Part shown: positions 45,401 through 53,309 of the stretch, piece after piece
Numbering within the stretch: position 1 is the first letter of the stretch
Layout: the number at the start of each line of letters is the position of its first letter
From: Novosphingobium sp. AAP83
GTDB taxonomy: Bacteria; Pseudomonadota; Alphaproteobacteria; Sphingomonadales; Sphingomonadaceae
NCBI RefSeq assembly: GCF_001295795.1
Contig: NZ_LJHY01000022.1
Location: 310,001-374,000 of the forward strand
Reading direction: 5' to 3'
DNA: 64,000 nucleotides
Notes under the pieces: generated by a model
The model's database searches: none
What the model was told of the DNA's origin: nothing
What the model saw: only the letters and a program-made list of their open reading frames with translations
Translations under genes and position numbers: made by a program

Positions 45401-45833
45401 TTGCATGGGCCGCCAGCATTGCCAAATCGATATCGCACACGCCTTTGGTCTGCCAAGTCCCGTCAAGCCGCGCCATCCGCCCTGCCGAAATCAGGCTGCA
45501 TAAGCGGCCATAGGCTGCGCGATCTGCGGGGTAGGCAAGGAACGCCAACCCTTCGACCGTCTCGATCCGGCAGCCGATGACCGGGCGTAATTGCGCGGCT
45601 TCTGCCTCGGTGTGTAGCCGGACGATCCCCGCCAGCGTGTTCACGTCAGCAATGCCAATAGCATCATAGCCCAAGCGGCGGGCCTCGGTGACAAGATCGA
45701 TGGCATCGGACGCGCCGCGCAAGAAGGAAAAGCAACTGGCAAGGCCAAGCTCGACAAAAGCGGCGCGCGGCGGTGCTACACCTTCGAAAGGCCCAACATG
45801 GCGACGTTGAGGGGTAAGCGGTGGATCGGGCAT
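42420..45833 (-). CDS. dnaE2: Error-prone DNA polymerase DnaE2 (ImuC)
   Basis: The 1137-residue protein is a C-family polymerase of the DnaE2 type. It has an N-terminal PHP domain (Glu-Leu-Gly-Leu-Ala-Ser-Cys-Phe-Ser-Phe-Leu-Arg-Gly), a palm with Cys-Gln-Gly-Arg-Gly-Ser-Ala-Ala-Asn-Ser and Pro-Asp-Ile-Asp-Val-Asp-Phe (catalytic Asp residues), a helix-hairpin-helix region and an OB fold near residue 1000. With ImuA and ImuB it performs translesion synthesis and damage-induced mutagenesis. It starts 3 bases after the UdgX gene, so it belongs to the transcript that begins at the radical-SAM gene or at imuA. Confidence 0.97.
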   Translation of the reverse strand: MPDPPLTPQRRHVGPFEGVAPPRAAFVELGLASCFSFLRGASDAIDLVTEARRLGYDAIGIADVNTLAGIVRLHTEAEAAQLRPVIGCRIETVEGLAFLAYPADRAAYGRLCSLISAGRMARLDGTWQTKGVCDIDLAMLAAHAKGIHLILVPPRELDQLFTLDIESNVVAFPGQEPSLAPQESHSQSLPFPELIPHLVHRLPTLGHLAASYLYTGDDIVRIERLNALAQACGVALLATNDVLYSAAERRPLQDVMTAIRHKTTVADAGLLLEPNAERHLKSPDEMVRLFRRWPHAISAARELADACRFNLSELRYEYPDEICPEGQEPQDWLEVQTWRGAEEYYPEGVPESVAATLRRELDLIGKLNLATYFLTIKDIVDFARNCDPPILCQGRGSAANSAVCFCLGITSVDPAKHALLFDRFISEERKEPPDIDVDFEHERREEVIQYIYRRYGRHRAGLCATVIHYRPRMAIREVGKAMGLSEDVTGALARTVWGSWGHEVGERNVAQSGLNEMDPHLRRVLKLAEQMIGMPRHLSQHVGGFILTQGPLTETVPIGNGAMADRSFIEWDKDDIDALGILKVDVLALGMLTCIRKCLDLLGAHHGRELTLATVPREDPAVYDMLCKGDSLGVFQVESRAQMNMLPRLRPRCFYDLVIEVAIVRPGPIQGDMVHPYLKRRRGEERVEIPAPGPEHGPPDELTSILARTLGVPIFQEQAMKIALDAAKFSSLEANRLRKAMATFRSRGMVHELEDMMVGRMVQRGYDPDFAARCFNQIKGFGEYGFPESHSASFAHLVYVSSWLKCHYPAAFACALLNSQPMGFYAPAQIVRDAAQHGVVVLPVDVNHSDWDCTLEQGGRALRLGFRQVDGFPEHAAAMLVAARAEQGPLRDVGALKDSAGLSPALIERLAAADAFGSLSLSRRQALWDARSLVAAKELPLFAAATARSEGEERVRAVLPVMPLSEEVVADYQTHRLSLKAHPLAFLRAGLGDRGFVRAADLRNHKVRANVQVAGVVLVRQRPGSAKGVCFITLEDETGVVNLVIWPDLMEKQRKVIMGSRLMEVLGRVEYDDEVIHVIATHLTDASAGLDALSDADCLVPQIARADLCNRPKPEGGTNIRAHPRDVRIIPKSRDFH

Positions 45834-45836
45834 CGC

Positions 45837-47270
45837 TCAGCGCGAAAGTTCTGACACCCGCGCAGCTACGCGATGCAAGTCATTGGCAAACTTCTGTTCT
45901 TCTTCAGCGCGCCCATGATCCTGAAGGCGCAGAAGATAGCTGGGATGCGTAGTGATCCACAATTCGCTACCATCTTCCAAAAGGTTCGGGATGCCGCGCT
46001 CCTTCTGCACGCTCACCGTCCGCCCAAGCAAGCCGCGCGCCGCGCTGGCCCCCAGTGCCAGCACGATGCGTGGGCGTATCAGCGCCCGTTCGCCATCAAG
46101 CCACCAACGGCAAACATCGATTTCCTTGGCGGTAGGATTCTGATGCAGCCGCTGCTTGCCGCGCGGGGCGAACTTGAAGTGCTTCACCGCATTGGTCACA
46201 TAAGCCTGCTCAATCGCAATTCCGGCATCCTGAAGATGCGCGCGCAACAACTGGCCGGCAGGGCCGATGAACGGACGTCCCTGCTGCTCCTCGGTATCGC
46301 CGGGTTGTTCGCCGACAATCATCAGAACGGGCGTCTGCGGCCCCTCACCCATCACGCTGTTCGTGCCCGTGCAGCCAATTGCACAGCGGCGGCATGACCG
46401 GATCGCCTCGGCCATTCCGGCAAGTGTGGCGGGGCGTTCGCCCAAGTCTTGCCCGCCCGCCGCAACCATGCGCGCCTCCCGCGCTTGCGCCCCCGCGATC
46501 AGTTCGGGGATCAGCGAAGTTTCGGGCATGTTCTTCCAGTATCTGCGCGGCATTTCCTTCAGCATCGCGCCGACTTTCAGGCGCGCGGGGTTGAAGGTCG
46601 ATGCATAGTATTTCCGCCAGAGCGCCTCGACCGGATCACCCGCCGGGGCATCGGCGCGGGTGGCAGGCGGGCCTTCCTGCAAGATTTCGCCATCCCAATG
46701 CATGCTGCCGCGCGGGGTCAGAATCGACCAGCGCATCGTGGTGAAACGGCGCACGAAGAAGGCAGCATTGGACCGTACAATGTGATGGTCAGGCTCAAAC
46801 CATGCGACATAGCGCTCACCGTCTGCTTCTTCGATCACGCGGAAGCGCACGAAGGCGCGCATCTTGTGAATATCGCGCCGCACCTGACGGGCCAGTTCAT
46901 CGATGCTGCGCACATCGGAATCGGCCTTGTCCTCCATCAATCGCGGCTTGGCCTGTAACCGCCAGAGCAAGCGATAGATCAAAGAAAAACGTTTAGAGTC
47001 AGAATGAAGGATCGCACTCTTGGCATATTGCACGAAATCGCGTGAGGCGCGCGGCTGCGGTGCATGGGCAGGAGGTGCAGGCAAGCGCCGCTCCCCTTGC
47101 GCGAACAGATCGGCGCTGTGATCTGCGGGCGAATCCCATACGATCCGGTCTGGCGGCACATCGGCCTGAATCAGCCGCCGCGCAGCATCACGCCAGCCTT
47201 CGAAATCATCCGGAGCCGCCAGCGACACGCAAAACGCCTCCGCCGAATGCATCGCGCGAAACGGCGTCAT
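45837..47270 (-). CDS. DUF4130 domain fused to UdgX-type uracil-DNA glycosylase
   Basis: The 477-residue protein has two parts. Residues about 1-255 match the DUF4130 DNA-metabolism domain that partners the radical-SAM protein encoded just upstream. Residues about 275-477 are a family-4-like uracil-DNA glycosylase with Fe-S cysteines Cys293, Cys296, Cys300 and Cys387, the Gly-Glu-Gln-Pro-Gly-Asp motif (320-325) typical of UdgX, and the UdgX loop Lys-Gln-Arg-Leu-His (372-376) containing the His that forms a covalent bond with uracil sites in UdgX. The ATG overlaps the radical-SAM stop (ATGA). The usual loop is Lys-Arg-Arg-Ile-His, so this is a slight variant. Confidence 0.9.
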   Translation of the reverse strand: MTPFRAMHSAEAFCVSLAAPDDFEGWRDAARRLIQADVPPDRIVWDSPADHSADLFAQGERRLPAPPAHAPQPRASRDFVQYAKSAILHSDSKRFSLIYRLLWRLQAKPRLMEDKADSDVRSIDELARQVRRDIHKMRAFVRFRVIEEADGERYVAWFEPDHHIVRSNAAFFVRRFTTMRWSILTPRGSMHWDGEILQEGPPATRADAPAGDPVEALWRKYYASTFNPARLKVGAMLKEMPRRYWKNMPETSLIPELIAGAQAREARMVAAGGQDLGERPATLAGMAEAIRSCRRCAIGCTGTNSVMGEGPQTPVLMIVGEQPGDTEEQQGRPFIGPAGQLLRAHLQDAGIAIEQAYVTNAVKHFKFAPRGKQRLHQNPTAKEIDVCRWWLDGERALIRPRIVLALGASAARGLLGRTVSVQKERGIPNLLEDGSELWITTHPSYLLRLQDHGRAEEEQKFANDLHRVAARVSELSR

Positions 47271-48532
47271 GACGCAAACAATTCCAGTTGCTCGGACTTT
47301 CTGGGCGCAATCAGGTTTTGCAAATCGGCGCGATCGGTCAACAAAACGGGGCGCCAATCCTCGGCAATGATGAACGGGCGGACTTTGGCGACGGACACAG
47401 TCAACTTGCCCACGTCTTCAAGCCGCAAGCGGCGCTGGCGTCTGGCTGCGATGATGGCGTTGACCGCCCGCACGCCGAGGCCGGGCACGCGCAACAAGCG
47501 TTCACGCGGGGCACGGTTGACGTCCACCGGGAAGTCGGCGCGGAATTGCAGCGCCCATGCCAGCTTGGGATCGATATCCAGCGGTAGCATTCCGTCTGCT
47601 CCGGCGGCCTGCTGCACCTCATGCGGGGCATAGCCATAAAAGCGCATAAGCCAATCGGACTGATAAAGCCGGTGTTCGCGCATTAGCGGTGGGCGCTTCA
47701 ATGGCAGCACCGCGCTGGCATCGGGGATCGGGCTGAACGCGGAATAATAGACCCGGCGCAGGCCAAAGTTGCCGTAAAGCGTGCTGGCGCGGCCAACGAT
47801 ATCGGCATCGGTTGCGGCATCAGCGCCGACGATCATCTGGGTGGATTGACCAGCGGGTGCGAATTTCGGGGCATGGCGGAAGCGTTTGCGGGCGTCCTTG
47901 GCCTCGATGATGGAATCCTTGAGCGACGTCATCGCGCCTTCGATCTGCGTGGCCGACTTATCGGGCGCAAGGCGGGTCAAACCGGCGACTGTCGGCAGTT
48001 CGACATTGATCGACACACGATCGGCATAAAGCCCGGCGCGGGCGACCAGTTCGGGATCGGCTTCAGGGATCGTCTTGAGGTGGATGTAACCACGAAAATC
48101 GTGCTCTTCCCGCAAGATACGCGCAACTTCTATCAATTGCTCCATCGTGTGGCTGGAGCTTTTGACGATGCCCGATGAAAGGAACAGACCCTCGATATAA
48201 TTGCGGCGGTAGAACGATAGCGTCAGATCAACCACCTCCTGCGGAGTGAAGCGGGCGCGGCGCGTGTTCGAGCTTTTGCGGTTGATGCAGTAATGGCAAT
48301 CGAAAACGCAGTGATTGGTCAGCAGGATTTTGAGCAGCGAAATGCAGCGCCCGTCCGGCGCATAAGCATGGCAAATGCCCATCCCTTCGGTTGATCCGAT
48401 ACCCTTGCCGCCTTTGCTCGTACGCTTGGTGGTGCCTGATGATGCGCACGATGCATCGTACTTGGCGGCATCGGCAAGTATCTCAAGACGTTCAAGAATT
48501 GTCTTCTGGGCGGGCAAGGCTGGTTGCGGCAT
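47267..48532 (-). CDS. Putative DNA modification/repair radical SAM protein
   Basis: The 421-residue protein has a radical-SAM cluster motif Cys75-X3-Cys79-X2-Cys82 in Asn-His-Cys-Val-Phe-Asp-Cys-His-Tyr-Cys, preceded by Cys-His-Ala-Tyr-Ala-Pro-Asp-Gly-Arg-Cys. A helix-hairpin-helix DNA-binding segment lies near the C-terminus (Val-Pro-Gly-Leu-Gly-Val-Arg-Ala). This is the family that co-occurs with DUF4130-UdgX and is thought to act on DNA lesions; the reaction is not known. A LexA box ends 3 bases from the start codon, so it is SOS-controlled independently of imuA. Confidence 0.92.
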   Translation of the reverse strand: MPQPALPAQKTILERLEILADAAKYDASCASSGTTKRTSKGGKGIGSTEGMGICHAYAPDGRCISLLKILLTNHCVFDCHYCINRKSSNTRRARFTPQEVVDLTLSFYRRNYIEGLFLSSGIVKSSSHTMEQLIEVARILREEHDFRGYIHLKTIPEADPELVARAGLYADRVSINVELPTVAGLTRLAPDKSATQIEGAMTSLKDSIIEAKDARKRFRHAPKFAPAGQSTQMIVGADAATDADIVGRASTLYGNFGLRRVYYSAFSPIPDASAVLPLKRPPLMREHRLYQSDWLMRFYGYAPHEVQQAAGADGMLPLDIDPKLAWALQFRADFPVDVNRAPRERLLRVPGLGVRAVNAIIAARRQRRLRLEDVGKLTVSVAKVRPFIIAEDWRPVLLTDRADLQNLIAPRKSEQLELFAS

Positions 48533-48534
48533 TC

Positions 48535-48549
48535 GTTCTTTATATGTTC
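48535..48549 (-). promoter_or_regulatory. LexA (SOS) box of the radical-SAM/UdgX/dnaE2 unit
   Basis: GTTC-TTTATAT-GTTC matches the GTTC-N7-GTTC consensus exactly, two bases upstream of the radical-SAM start codon in the 60-base gap after imuB. The spot is unusually close to the ATG, which implies a very short or absent leader, or a start codon further inside. Confidence 0.85.
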
Positions 48550-48592
48550 TTTTTTAAACATATGCCACCCCGGACCTGTGGACAGGTGGGGA

Positions 48593-50128
48593 TCATGCAA
48601 ACAATCCTTGAATGAACCATTCGGGGGCTCCGCCGCGCCCGTCACCGATCACGCCATGACGGTAGATCCAATAGCGCCGTCCAGTGGCATCTTCGATGCG
48701 GTAATAATCGCGCAGGCGCACGGTGGAGCGTTCGCGCCACCATTCAGGCGCGATCCGTTCCGGACCCTCGGCGCGGGCAATCTCGTGGACTTCACCGCGC
48801 CACCGGAAACGGCGCGGGAGGCCATCGGGCGTTTCATAAATGACGGCAACGGATTCCGCCTTATCAAGTATTTTCAATGGCCTGTGATGGAAAGCCAATT
48901 CCTCTTGTGAAGATGGCAGATCCGCCAGAGGTGGCTGCCAACGCTGTGCGCGTTCGGGCAAGTGGCTGGCGTAAGGGACCGGACGGCGCACGGCTTCGGG
49001 ACCAAGCCGGACTGTAAGGCGATCCACACAAGCGGCCAGACTGGTACCGTGGCGTTCGGCGGCGGCATCGAGTTGCACTTGTGCCAGTGCCAGCGGTTCG
49101 GTCCACGAAGCGCGTAGCCGCACCAGTTCGATGCCAAAACCTGCATCCACATCATCGAGGCGGGTGGCGAACAGGCGGCATATGTGGGCGCAATCGCGCG
49201 TGGCGGTGGCCATTTCAAGGCGGCGCACCGCCATTTCGCCATCAACCTTCCACATTCCCAGTTCAAGCCGCCGCGCGCCCTGCCCCAAAGCTTCAAGCAG
49301 CCGCGCCATATCGCCCGCCAGATCGGTCACGACCTGATCCAGCAAGATACGATGGCGGATCGGCTCCATCAGGCGGCGCTGGACGAGGGGTGCGGTGACG
49401 CTGATCACCGGCAGCAGCGGTTCGGGCAAGCGGCCCAGCAATTGATCGAGCCGGAGCAGCGGATTGGATGCAGCCGAGCGGCGGTTGCGGAAACGCCGCG
49501 CCAGGGCATCGCGGGCAAGACCATGCAGATCGCCAAGGCGCTTGAGGCCAAGACGGCGCAGCAGGAGGATCACGTCGTCGTCAAGCCGCAGCGCGGCTGT
49601 CGGCAAATCGCCCAGATGCCTCAGCGGATCGTCAGCGGGCGCGATGATCGCGGCATCCGGCCCGAAATGCGCTAGTGCCCATGCCGCGCCTGCGGTGGGG
49701 GCGAGCGCCGCGCGGATACCAAGGCCGCGCCGGGTGAAGGCATGGATAGCATCGGCCAGTAGCGCACGCTCTCCGCCGAACAGATGCGCGACGCCGGTTG
49801 TGTCGATCAGCAAGCCATCGGGCGGGTCAAGCGCGCTCCACGGCCCCCAGCGCTGCGACCACAGCGCAAGGCTTTCCAGCAAGGCAAGATCGCCTGCCGG
49901 GTCAGCCGGACGCACGCCGAGCGCGGGGCATAGCGTGCGCGCATCGGCAAGCCGCATGGCGGGCACAGCGCCTGCGAGCTGTGCCGCATGGTTGGCAGCG
50001 GCGATACGTGGCCCGTGCGCGGTGTCTTCGATCAGGGCGAGCGGTTCGGCGTCTGCGCCTTGCCCTCGCGCAAGGCCTTCAGAAAGCCGCCAGCGATCGA
50101 TCGCCAGCCCCGTGCACCAGATCGCCAT
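48593..50128 (-). CDS. imuB: Mutasome protein ImuB (Y-family polymerase-like)
   Basis: The 511-residue protein belongs to the Y-family-like ImuB group. It has an N-terminal catalytic-core-like region beginning Ala-Ile-Trp-Cys-Thr-Gly-Leu-Ala-Ile-Asp-Arg-Trp with most catalytic acids of active polymerases missing, helix-hairpin-helix sequence at about 180-230 (Arg-Leu-Gly-Leu-Lys-Arg-Leu-Gly-Asp-Leu), a little-finger domain, and a long C-terminal tail. ImuB is the beta-clamp-binding hub connecting ImuA and DnaE2. The start is taken at 50128, where homology begins; an ATG at 50182 is possible. It overlaps the end of imuA by about 50 bases. Confidence 0.92.
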   Translation of the reverse strand: MAIWCTGLAIDRWRLSEGLARGQGADAEPLALIEDTAHGPRIAAANHAAQLAGAVPAMRLADARTLCPALGVRPADPAGDLALLESLALWSQRWGPWSALDPPDGLLIDTTGVAHLFGGERALLADAIHAFTRRGLGIRAALAPTAGAAWALAHFGPDAAIIAPADDPLRHLGDLPTAALRLDDDVILLLRRLGLKRLGDLHGLARDALARRFRNRRSAASNPLLRLDQLLGRLPEPLLPVISVTAPLVQRRLMEPIRHRILLDQVVTDLAGDMARLLEALGQGARRLELGMWKVDGEMAVRRLEMATATRDCAHICRLFATRLDDVDAGFGIELVRLRASWTEPLALAQVQLDAAAERHGTSLAACVDRLTVRLGPEAVRRPVPYASHLPERAQRWQPPLADLPSSQEELAFHHRPLKILDKAESVAVIYETPDGLPRRFRWRGEVHEIARAEGPERIAPEWWRERSTVRLRDYYRIEDATGRRYWIYRHGVIGDGRGGAPEWFIQGLFA

Positions 50129-50855
50129 GATCCGGCGTGGCGGGGTTGCTGTAAGGTTGTGCAACGAGGGCGGGACCGTCATCGCGCAAAATCCATTTTC
50201 CGGGTTGATACGTGTGAGCGCGGAACAATTCAGCCGCCCAAGTGGTGGTGCCGGGCGCATGGGCGTTCCAGCGTGGAGGGGGTGAAGGTGCGGCCTCAAC
50301 CCGCCAGCGCATTCTGGATGCGCCAAGATCATGTTTGGCATCAAGCCTGATCAGCCAGAGCGGGACGCCGTGTTTTTCAGCGGCAAGGCCAAGGCGGCGT
50401 GAGGCGGTGAAATCAAGCGCGCGCGGGTTACCGGCGATCTCTCCGATAACGAAAGCCAGATCGCGGCAGCGCAAACCTTCTTCCAGGGCAAACAGCGCGT
50501 CTTCAGGCGTCGTGGCGGCAACGTGGATCAGGCGGTGGCGCATTTCTGCCGGAAGGCCCGGCAGATAAGGCCGCCCGGACAAACGCAGCGCGGCCTTATC
50601 CTGCACCCACAGGAACGGACGATGATCGGGCATATCAGCCGCAGGATCGGGCACGGCCATGCGCAAGGCATCTTGCGCCAGAGCCAGCGCCAGCCCTGCC
50701 CCCGATGCATCGCGCCCGGACGCAAACAGTTCTGACAGCGCGCAGCCCGTGGCAAGGCCGGGGCGCCAGCGCGGGGTGCGTTCACTTGCCCCGATGCCGC
50801 GGACAAGGCCGGGAGCGAGGCGGGCAGGGTCGACGGTAGGGGCGGCTTCTGACAT
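50079..50855 (-). CDS. imuA: Mutasome protein ImuA
   Basis: The 258-residue protein is RecA/SulA-like, as in ImuA. Its P-loop position reads Gly-Arg-Asp-Ala-Ser-Gly-Ala-Gly and lacks the Lys-Thr of a working Walker A. It probably inhibits or tunes RecA and assembles with ImuB. The start at 50855 has AAGGA 9 bases before it; an ATG three codons upstream (50864) overlaps that site. A LexA box lies 17 bases upstream of the chosen start. It is the first gene of the mutagenesis block. Confidence 0.92.
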   Translation of the reverse strand: MSEAAPTVDPARLAPGLVRGIGASERTPRWRPGLATGCALSELFASGRDASGAGLALALAQDALRMAVPDPAADMPDHRPFLWVQDKAALRLSGRPYLPGLPAEMRHRLIHVAATTPEDALFALEEGLRCRDLAFVIGEIAGNPRALDFTASRRLGLAAEKHGVPLWLIRLDAKHDLGASRMRWRVEAAPSPPPRWNAHAPGTTTWAAELFRAHTYQPGKWILRDDGPALVAQPYSNPATPDHGDLVHGAGDRSLAAF

Positions 50856-50871
50856 GCGAATCATTCCTTAT

Positions 50872-50886
50872 GTTCTTATTATGTTC
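50872..50886 (-). promoter_or_regulatory. LexA (SOS) box of imuA
   Basis: GTTC-TTATTAT-GTTC is an exact GTTC-N7-GTTC site just upstream of imuA, the normal position for damage-inducible control of the imuA-imuB operon. Its AT-rich spacer resembles that of the box at 48535. Confidence 0.93.
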
Positions 50887-51037
50887 TTATTTTCAGAACG
50901 CGCAATCCGCTTTGAGCGTCGCCTGTGTGCACAACCTTGGGGAGAAATGCTGGAAGGTTTGGGGATAGCTTGGGGGGAACATCTCTCGCGCCGATCCGTT
51001 CATCGATCAAATATCAGACGCGAAAGGCAAATTTGCG

Positions 51038-51520
51038 ATGAAATACGATCAAGCCAATCCCGAAGAGCTTCGTGGAAAATTCTGGAAAGCGTTGGCCTCA
51101 TCCCCCTACGTGATGCTTCAGCTTGATGCCGATCCCGATACCGCCGCCCCGATGACCGCACAGATCGACAAAGGTGCAAACAGCGCCATCTGGTTCTTTA
51201 CCTCGCGCGATAACCGCTTTGCCGCGATGGGCGGTGCCACCGCCACATTCTCGTCCAAGGGACATGACGTGTTCGCGCGTTTCCACGGCACGTTGGTTGA
51301 GGAAACGGATCGCGCGCTGCTGGACAGGCACTGGAACAACTTTGCTGCGGCATGGTTTCCCGGCGGCAAAGAAGCCCCGGACTTGTTGTTCCTGCGTATG
51401 GATCTGGGCGATGCCTCAATCTGGGCGGGCGAGCTTGGCATCATTGGCGTTGCCAAAATGGCTTTGGGTCTGGATGTTACCGGTGACGTCAAAGGCGGGT
51501 TCACTGAAACCCGTCTCTGA
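51038..51520 (+). CDS. Pyridoxamine 5'-phosphate oxidase-like protein (general stress FMN-binding type)
   Basis: The 160-residue protein has a split-barrel flavin-binding fold of the general-stress-protein-26 type: Ala-X-Pro-Met-Thr-Ala-Gln-Ile, Trp-Phe-Phe-Thr-Ser-Arg-Asp-Asn-Arg in the second strand pair, and Phe-X-Gly-Thr-Leu-Val-Glu-Glu. These proteins bind FMN or F420-like cofactors and are linked to stress responses; the substrate is not known. It stands alone between the imuA promoter and a bidirectional terminator. Confidence 0.88.
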   Translation: MKYDQANPEELRGKFWKALASSPYVMLQLDADPDTAAPMTAQIDKGANSAIWFFTSRDNRFAAMGGATATFSSKGHDVFARFHGTLVEETDRALLDRHWNNFAAAWFPGGKEAPDLLFLRMDLGDASIWAGELGIIGVAKMALGLDVTGDVKGGFTETRL

Positions 51521-51540
51521 TCTCATCGATCTGTAACAAA

Positions 51541-51572
51541 AAAGGGCCGCTCCTTTCGGGGCGGCCCTTTTC
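51541..51572. terminator. Bidirectional terminator between convergent genes
   Basis: AAAGGGCCGC pairs with GCGGCCCTTT around TCCTTTCGGG, with A-runs before and T-runs after. It can therefore end both the PNPOx-like transcript and the leftward permease transcript. Confidence 0.92.
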
Positions 51573-51592
51573 ACATTCAAGCGTCCAACCGA

Positions 51593-53113
51593 TCAGTTGA
51601 TGGGCGGAACCGAAGTTGGCGGAACATCGCCGTCCATCTCATGCACTTCGACCGACCCACGACCCACGTGGCTGCGGCTGCGGCTATAGGCGAAATAGAC
51701 CACAAGACCGATTACCGCCCAGATCACGAACAGCATCTGGCTTTTGAAATCGAGCTTGTAGAACAAGTACAGGCAGCCAAGAAACGCGAGCGGCGAGGTG
51801 AGATAGATCGCCGGAGTACGGAACGGGCGATGACGGCCCGGTTCGCGGCGACGGATCACCAGCACAGCAACCGACACTGCGGCAAAGGCAAACAGCGTGC
51901 CCGAGTTCGAGATATTGGCGAGCAGACCGACCGGGAAGAACGCGGCGAAGAGGGCCACGAAAATGCCCGTCAGGATCGTGATCACATGCGGCGTGTTGTA
52001 GCGCGGGTGGATCTTCGAAAACGAGGCGGGCAGCAGGCCGTCACGGCTCATCACGAAGAAGATGCGGGTCTGGCCGAACATCATCATCAAAATAACCGAT
52101 GGCAATGCCAGACCGGCGGCAAGGCCGATCAGGTTTCCGACTTGTGGCCAACCGATTTCACGCAGCGTCCACGCCAGCGCTTCCTTTGAACAGACGACTG
52201 CCTGATCGCCCATCGCGGCGCACCTGGCCGCAAGTTCGGCACTGCCCGGCTCCATGCCAAGGCCATTGGCATCAAGCACCGGCTGCGCGCCAACCGAACC
52301 AATCACGCCTGATGCAACCAGCAGGTAGAAGATGGTGCAAATACCAAGGCTGCCAATCAGACCGATCGGCATGTTGCGTTGTGGATTCTTGGTTTCCTCA
52401 GCCGCAGTAGAGACCGCATCGAAGCCGACATAGGCAAAGAAGATTGAAGCTGCTGCTGCACCGATTCCGCCGAAGCCCAGAGGCGAAAACGGTTCGAAAT
52501 TCTCCATCTTCATCACTGGCAGTGCCAAGATGCAGAACAAGGTCAACGCCGCGACTTTGATAGCCACAAGCACAGCGTTCACCGAGGCGCTTTCCTTGGT
52601 GCCGATAACCAGCAGCCATGTGACAAGCCCTGCAATTAACATCGCAGGAAGGTTCACCAAGCCGCCATCATAAGGGCCGCGCACCAGCAAATCAGGGATA
52701 TCCAAATGGAACGCATTCTCTATCAGGCCAACCACATAGCCCGACCAGCCGACGCTAACCGCGCCTGCGGCCACGGCATATTCGAGGATAAGGGCCCAGC
52801 CCACCATCCACGCAATCAGTTCGCCCATCACCGCATAGCTATACGTGTAAGCCGATCCGGAGACCGGAACCATCGACGCCATTTCAGCGTAGCATAGTGC
52901 TGCTACTGCGCAGACGAACCCGGCAATGATAAAGCTGATCAACATGCCCGGGCCAGCTTTTTGCGCAGCTTCGGCCGTCAGCACGAAAATGCCAGTGCCG
53001 ATAACGGCACCAACGCCCAACATTGTCAGCTGGAATGCCCCCAGCGAGCGATGCAACGATTTCTTTTCTGCCGTAGCTAGAATGGCGTCGAGCGGCTTGA
53101 CGCGACCAAACAT
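51593..53113 (-). CDS. APC family amino acid permease
   Basis: The 506-residue protein has about 12-13 transmembrane helices and the APC/CAT-type opening Leu-Gly-Ala-Phe-Gln-Leu-Thr-Met-Leu-Gly-Val-Gly-Ala-Val-Ile-Gly-Thr-Gly-Ile-Phe (helix 1, substrate-binding Gly-rich break). It resembles cationic amino acid transporters (YfnA type). The start at 53113 has GGGAGA 7 bases upstream. It is monocistronic, bounded downstream by the terminator and upstream by a 196-base gap before the divergent panB. The transported amino acid is not certain. Confidence 0.93.
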   Translation of the reverse strand: MFGRVKPLDAILATAEKKSLHRSLGAFQLTMLGVGAVIGTGIFVLTAEAAQKAGPGMLISFIIAGFVCAVAALCYAEMASMVPVSGSAYTYSYAVMGELIAWMVGWALILEYAVAAGAVSVGWSGYVVGLIENAFHLDIPDLLVRGPYDGGLVNLPAMLIAGLVTWLLVIGTKESASVNAVLVAIKVAALTLFCILALPVMKMENFEPFSPLGFGGIGAAAASIFFAYVGFDAVSTAAEETKNPQRNMPIGLIGSLGICTIFYLLVASGVIGSVGAQPVLDANGLGMEPGSAELAARCAAMGDQAVVCSKEALAWTLREIGWPQVGNLIGLAAGLALPSVILMMMFGQTRIFFVMSRDGLLPASFSKIHPRYNTPHVITILTGIFVALFAAFFPVGLLANISNSGTLFAFAAVSVAVLVIRRREPGRHRPFRTPAIYLTSPLAFLGCLYLFYKLDFKSQMLFVIWAVIGLVVYFAYSRSRSHVGRGSVEVHEMDGDVPPTSVPPIN

Positions 53114-53309
53114 GAATTTCTCCCGCATGGGTCCAAAGCGCCAATCCGCCGATGCGGTTGCTTCAGAAACCAGGTAATGGGCCGGAAGCTAGCGGGAACC
53201 GGATATCGCGCAAGCCATTTTTCCCCAAGATTACGTATAAGGTGCGTAACCTTGCGGCTTTGCGTTAACATAGTAGAAGCGGTGCGCAGTCTCACAAGGA
53301 TGCTGATTG

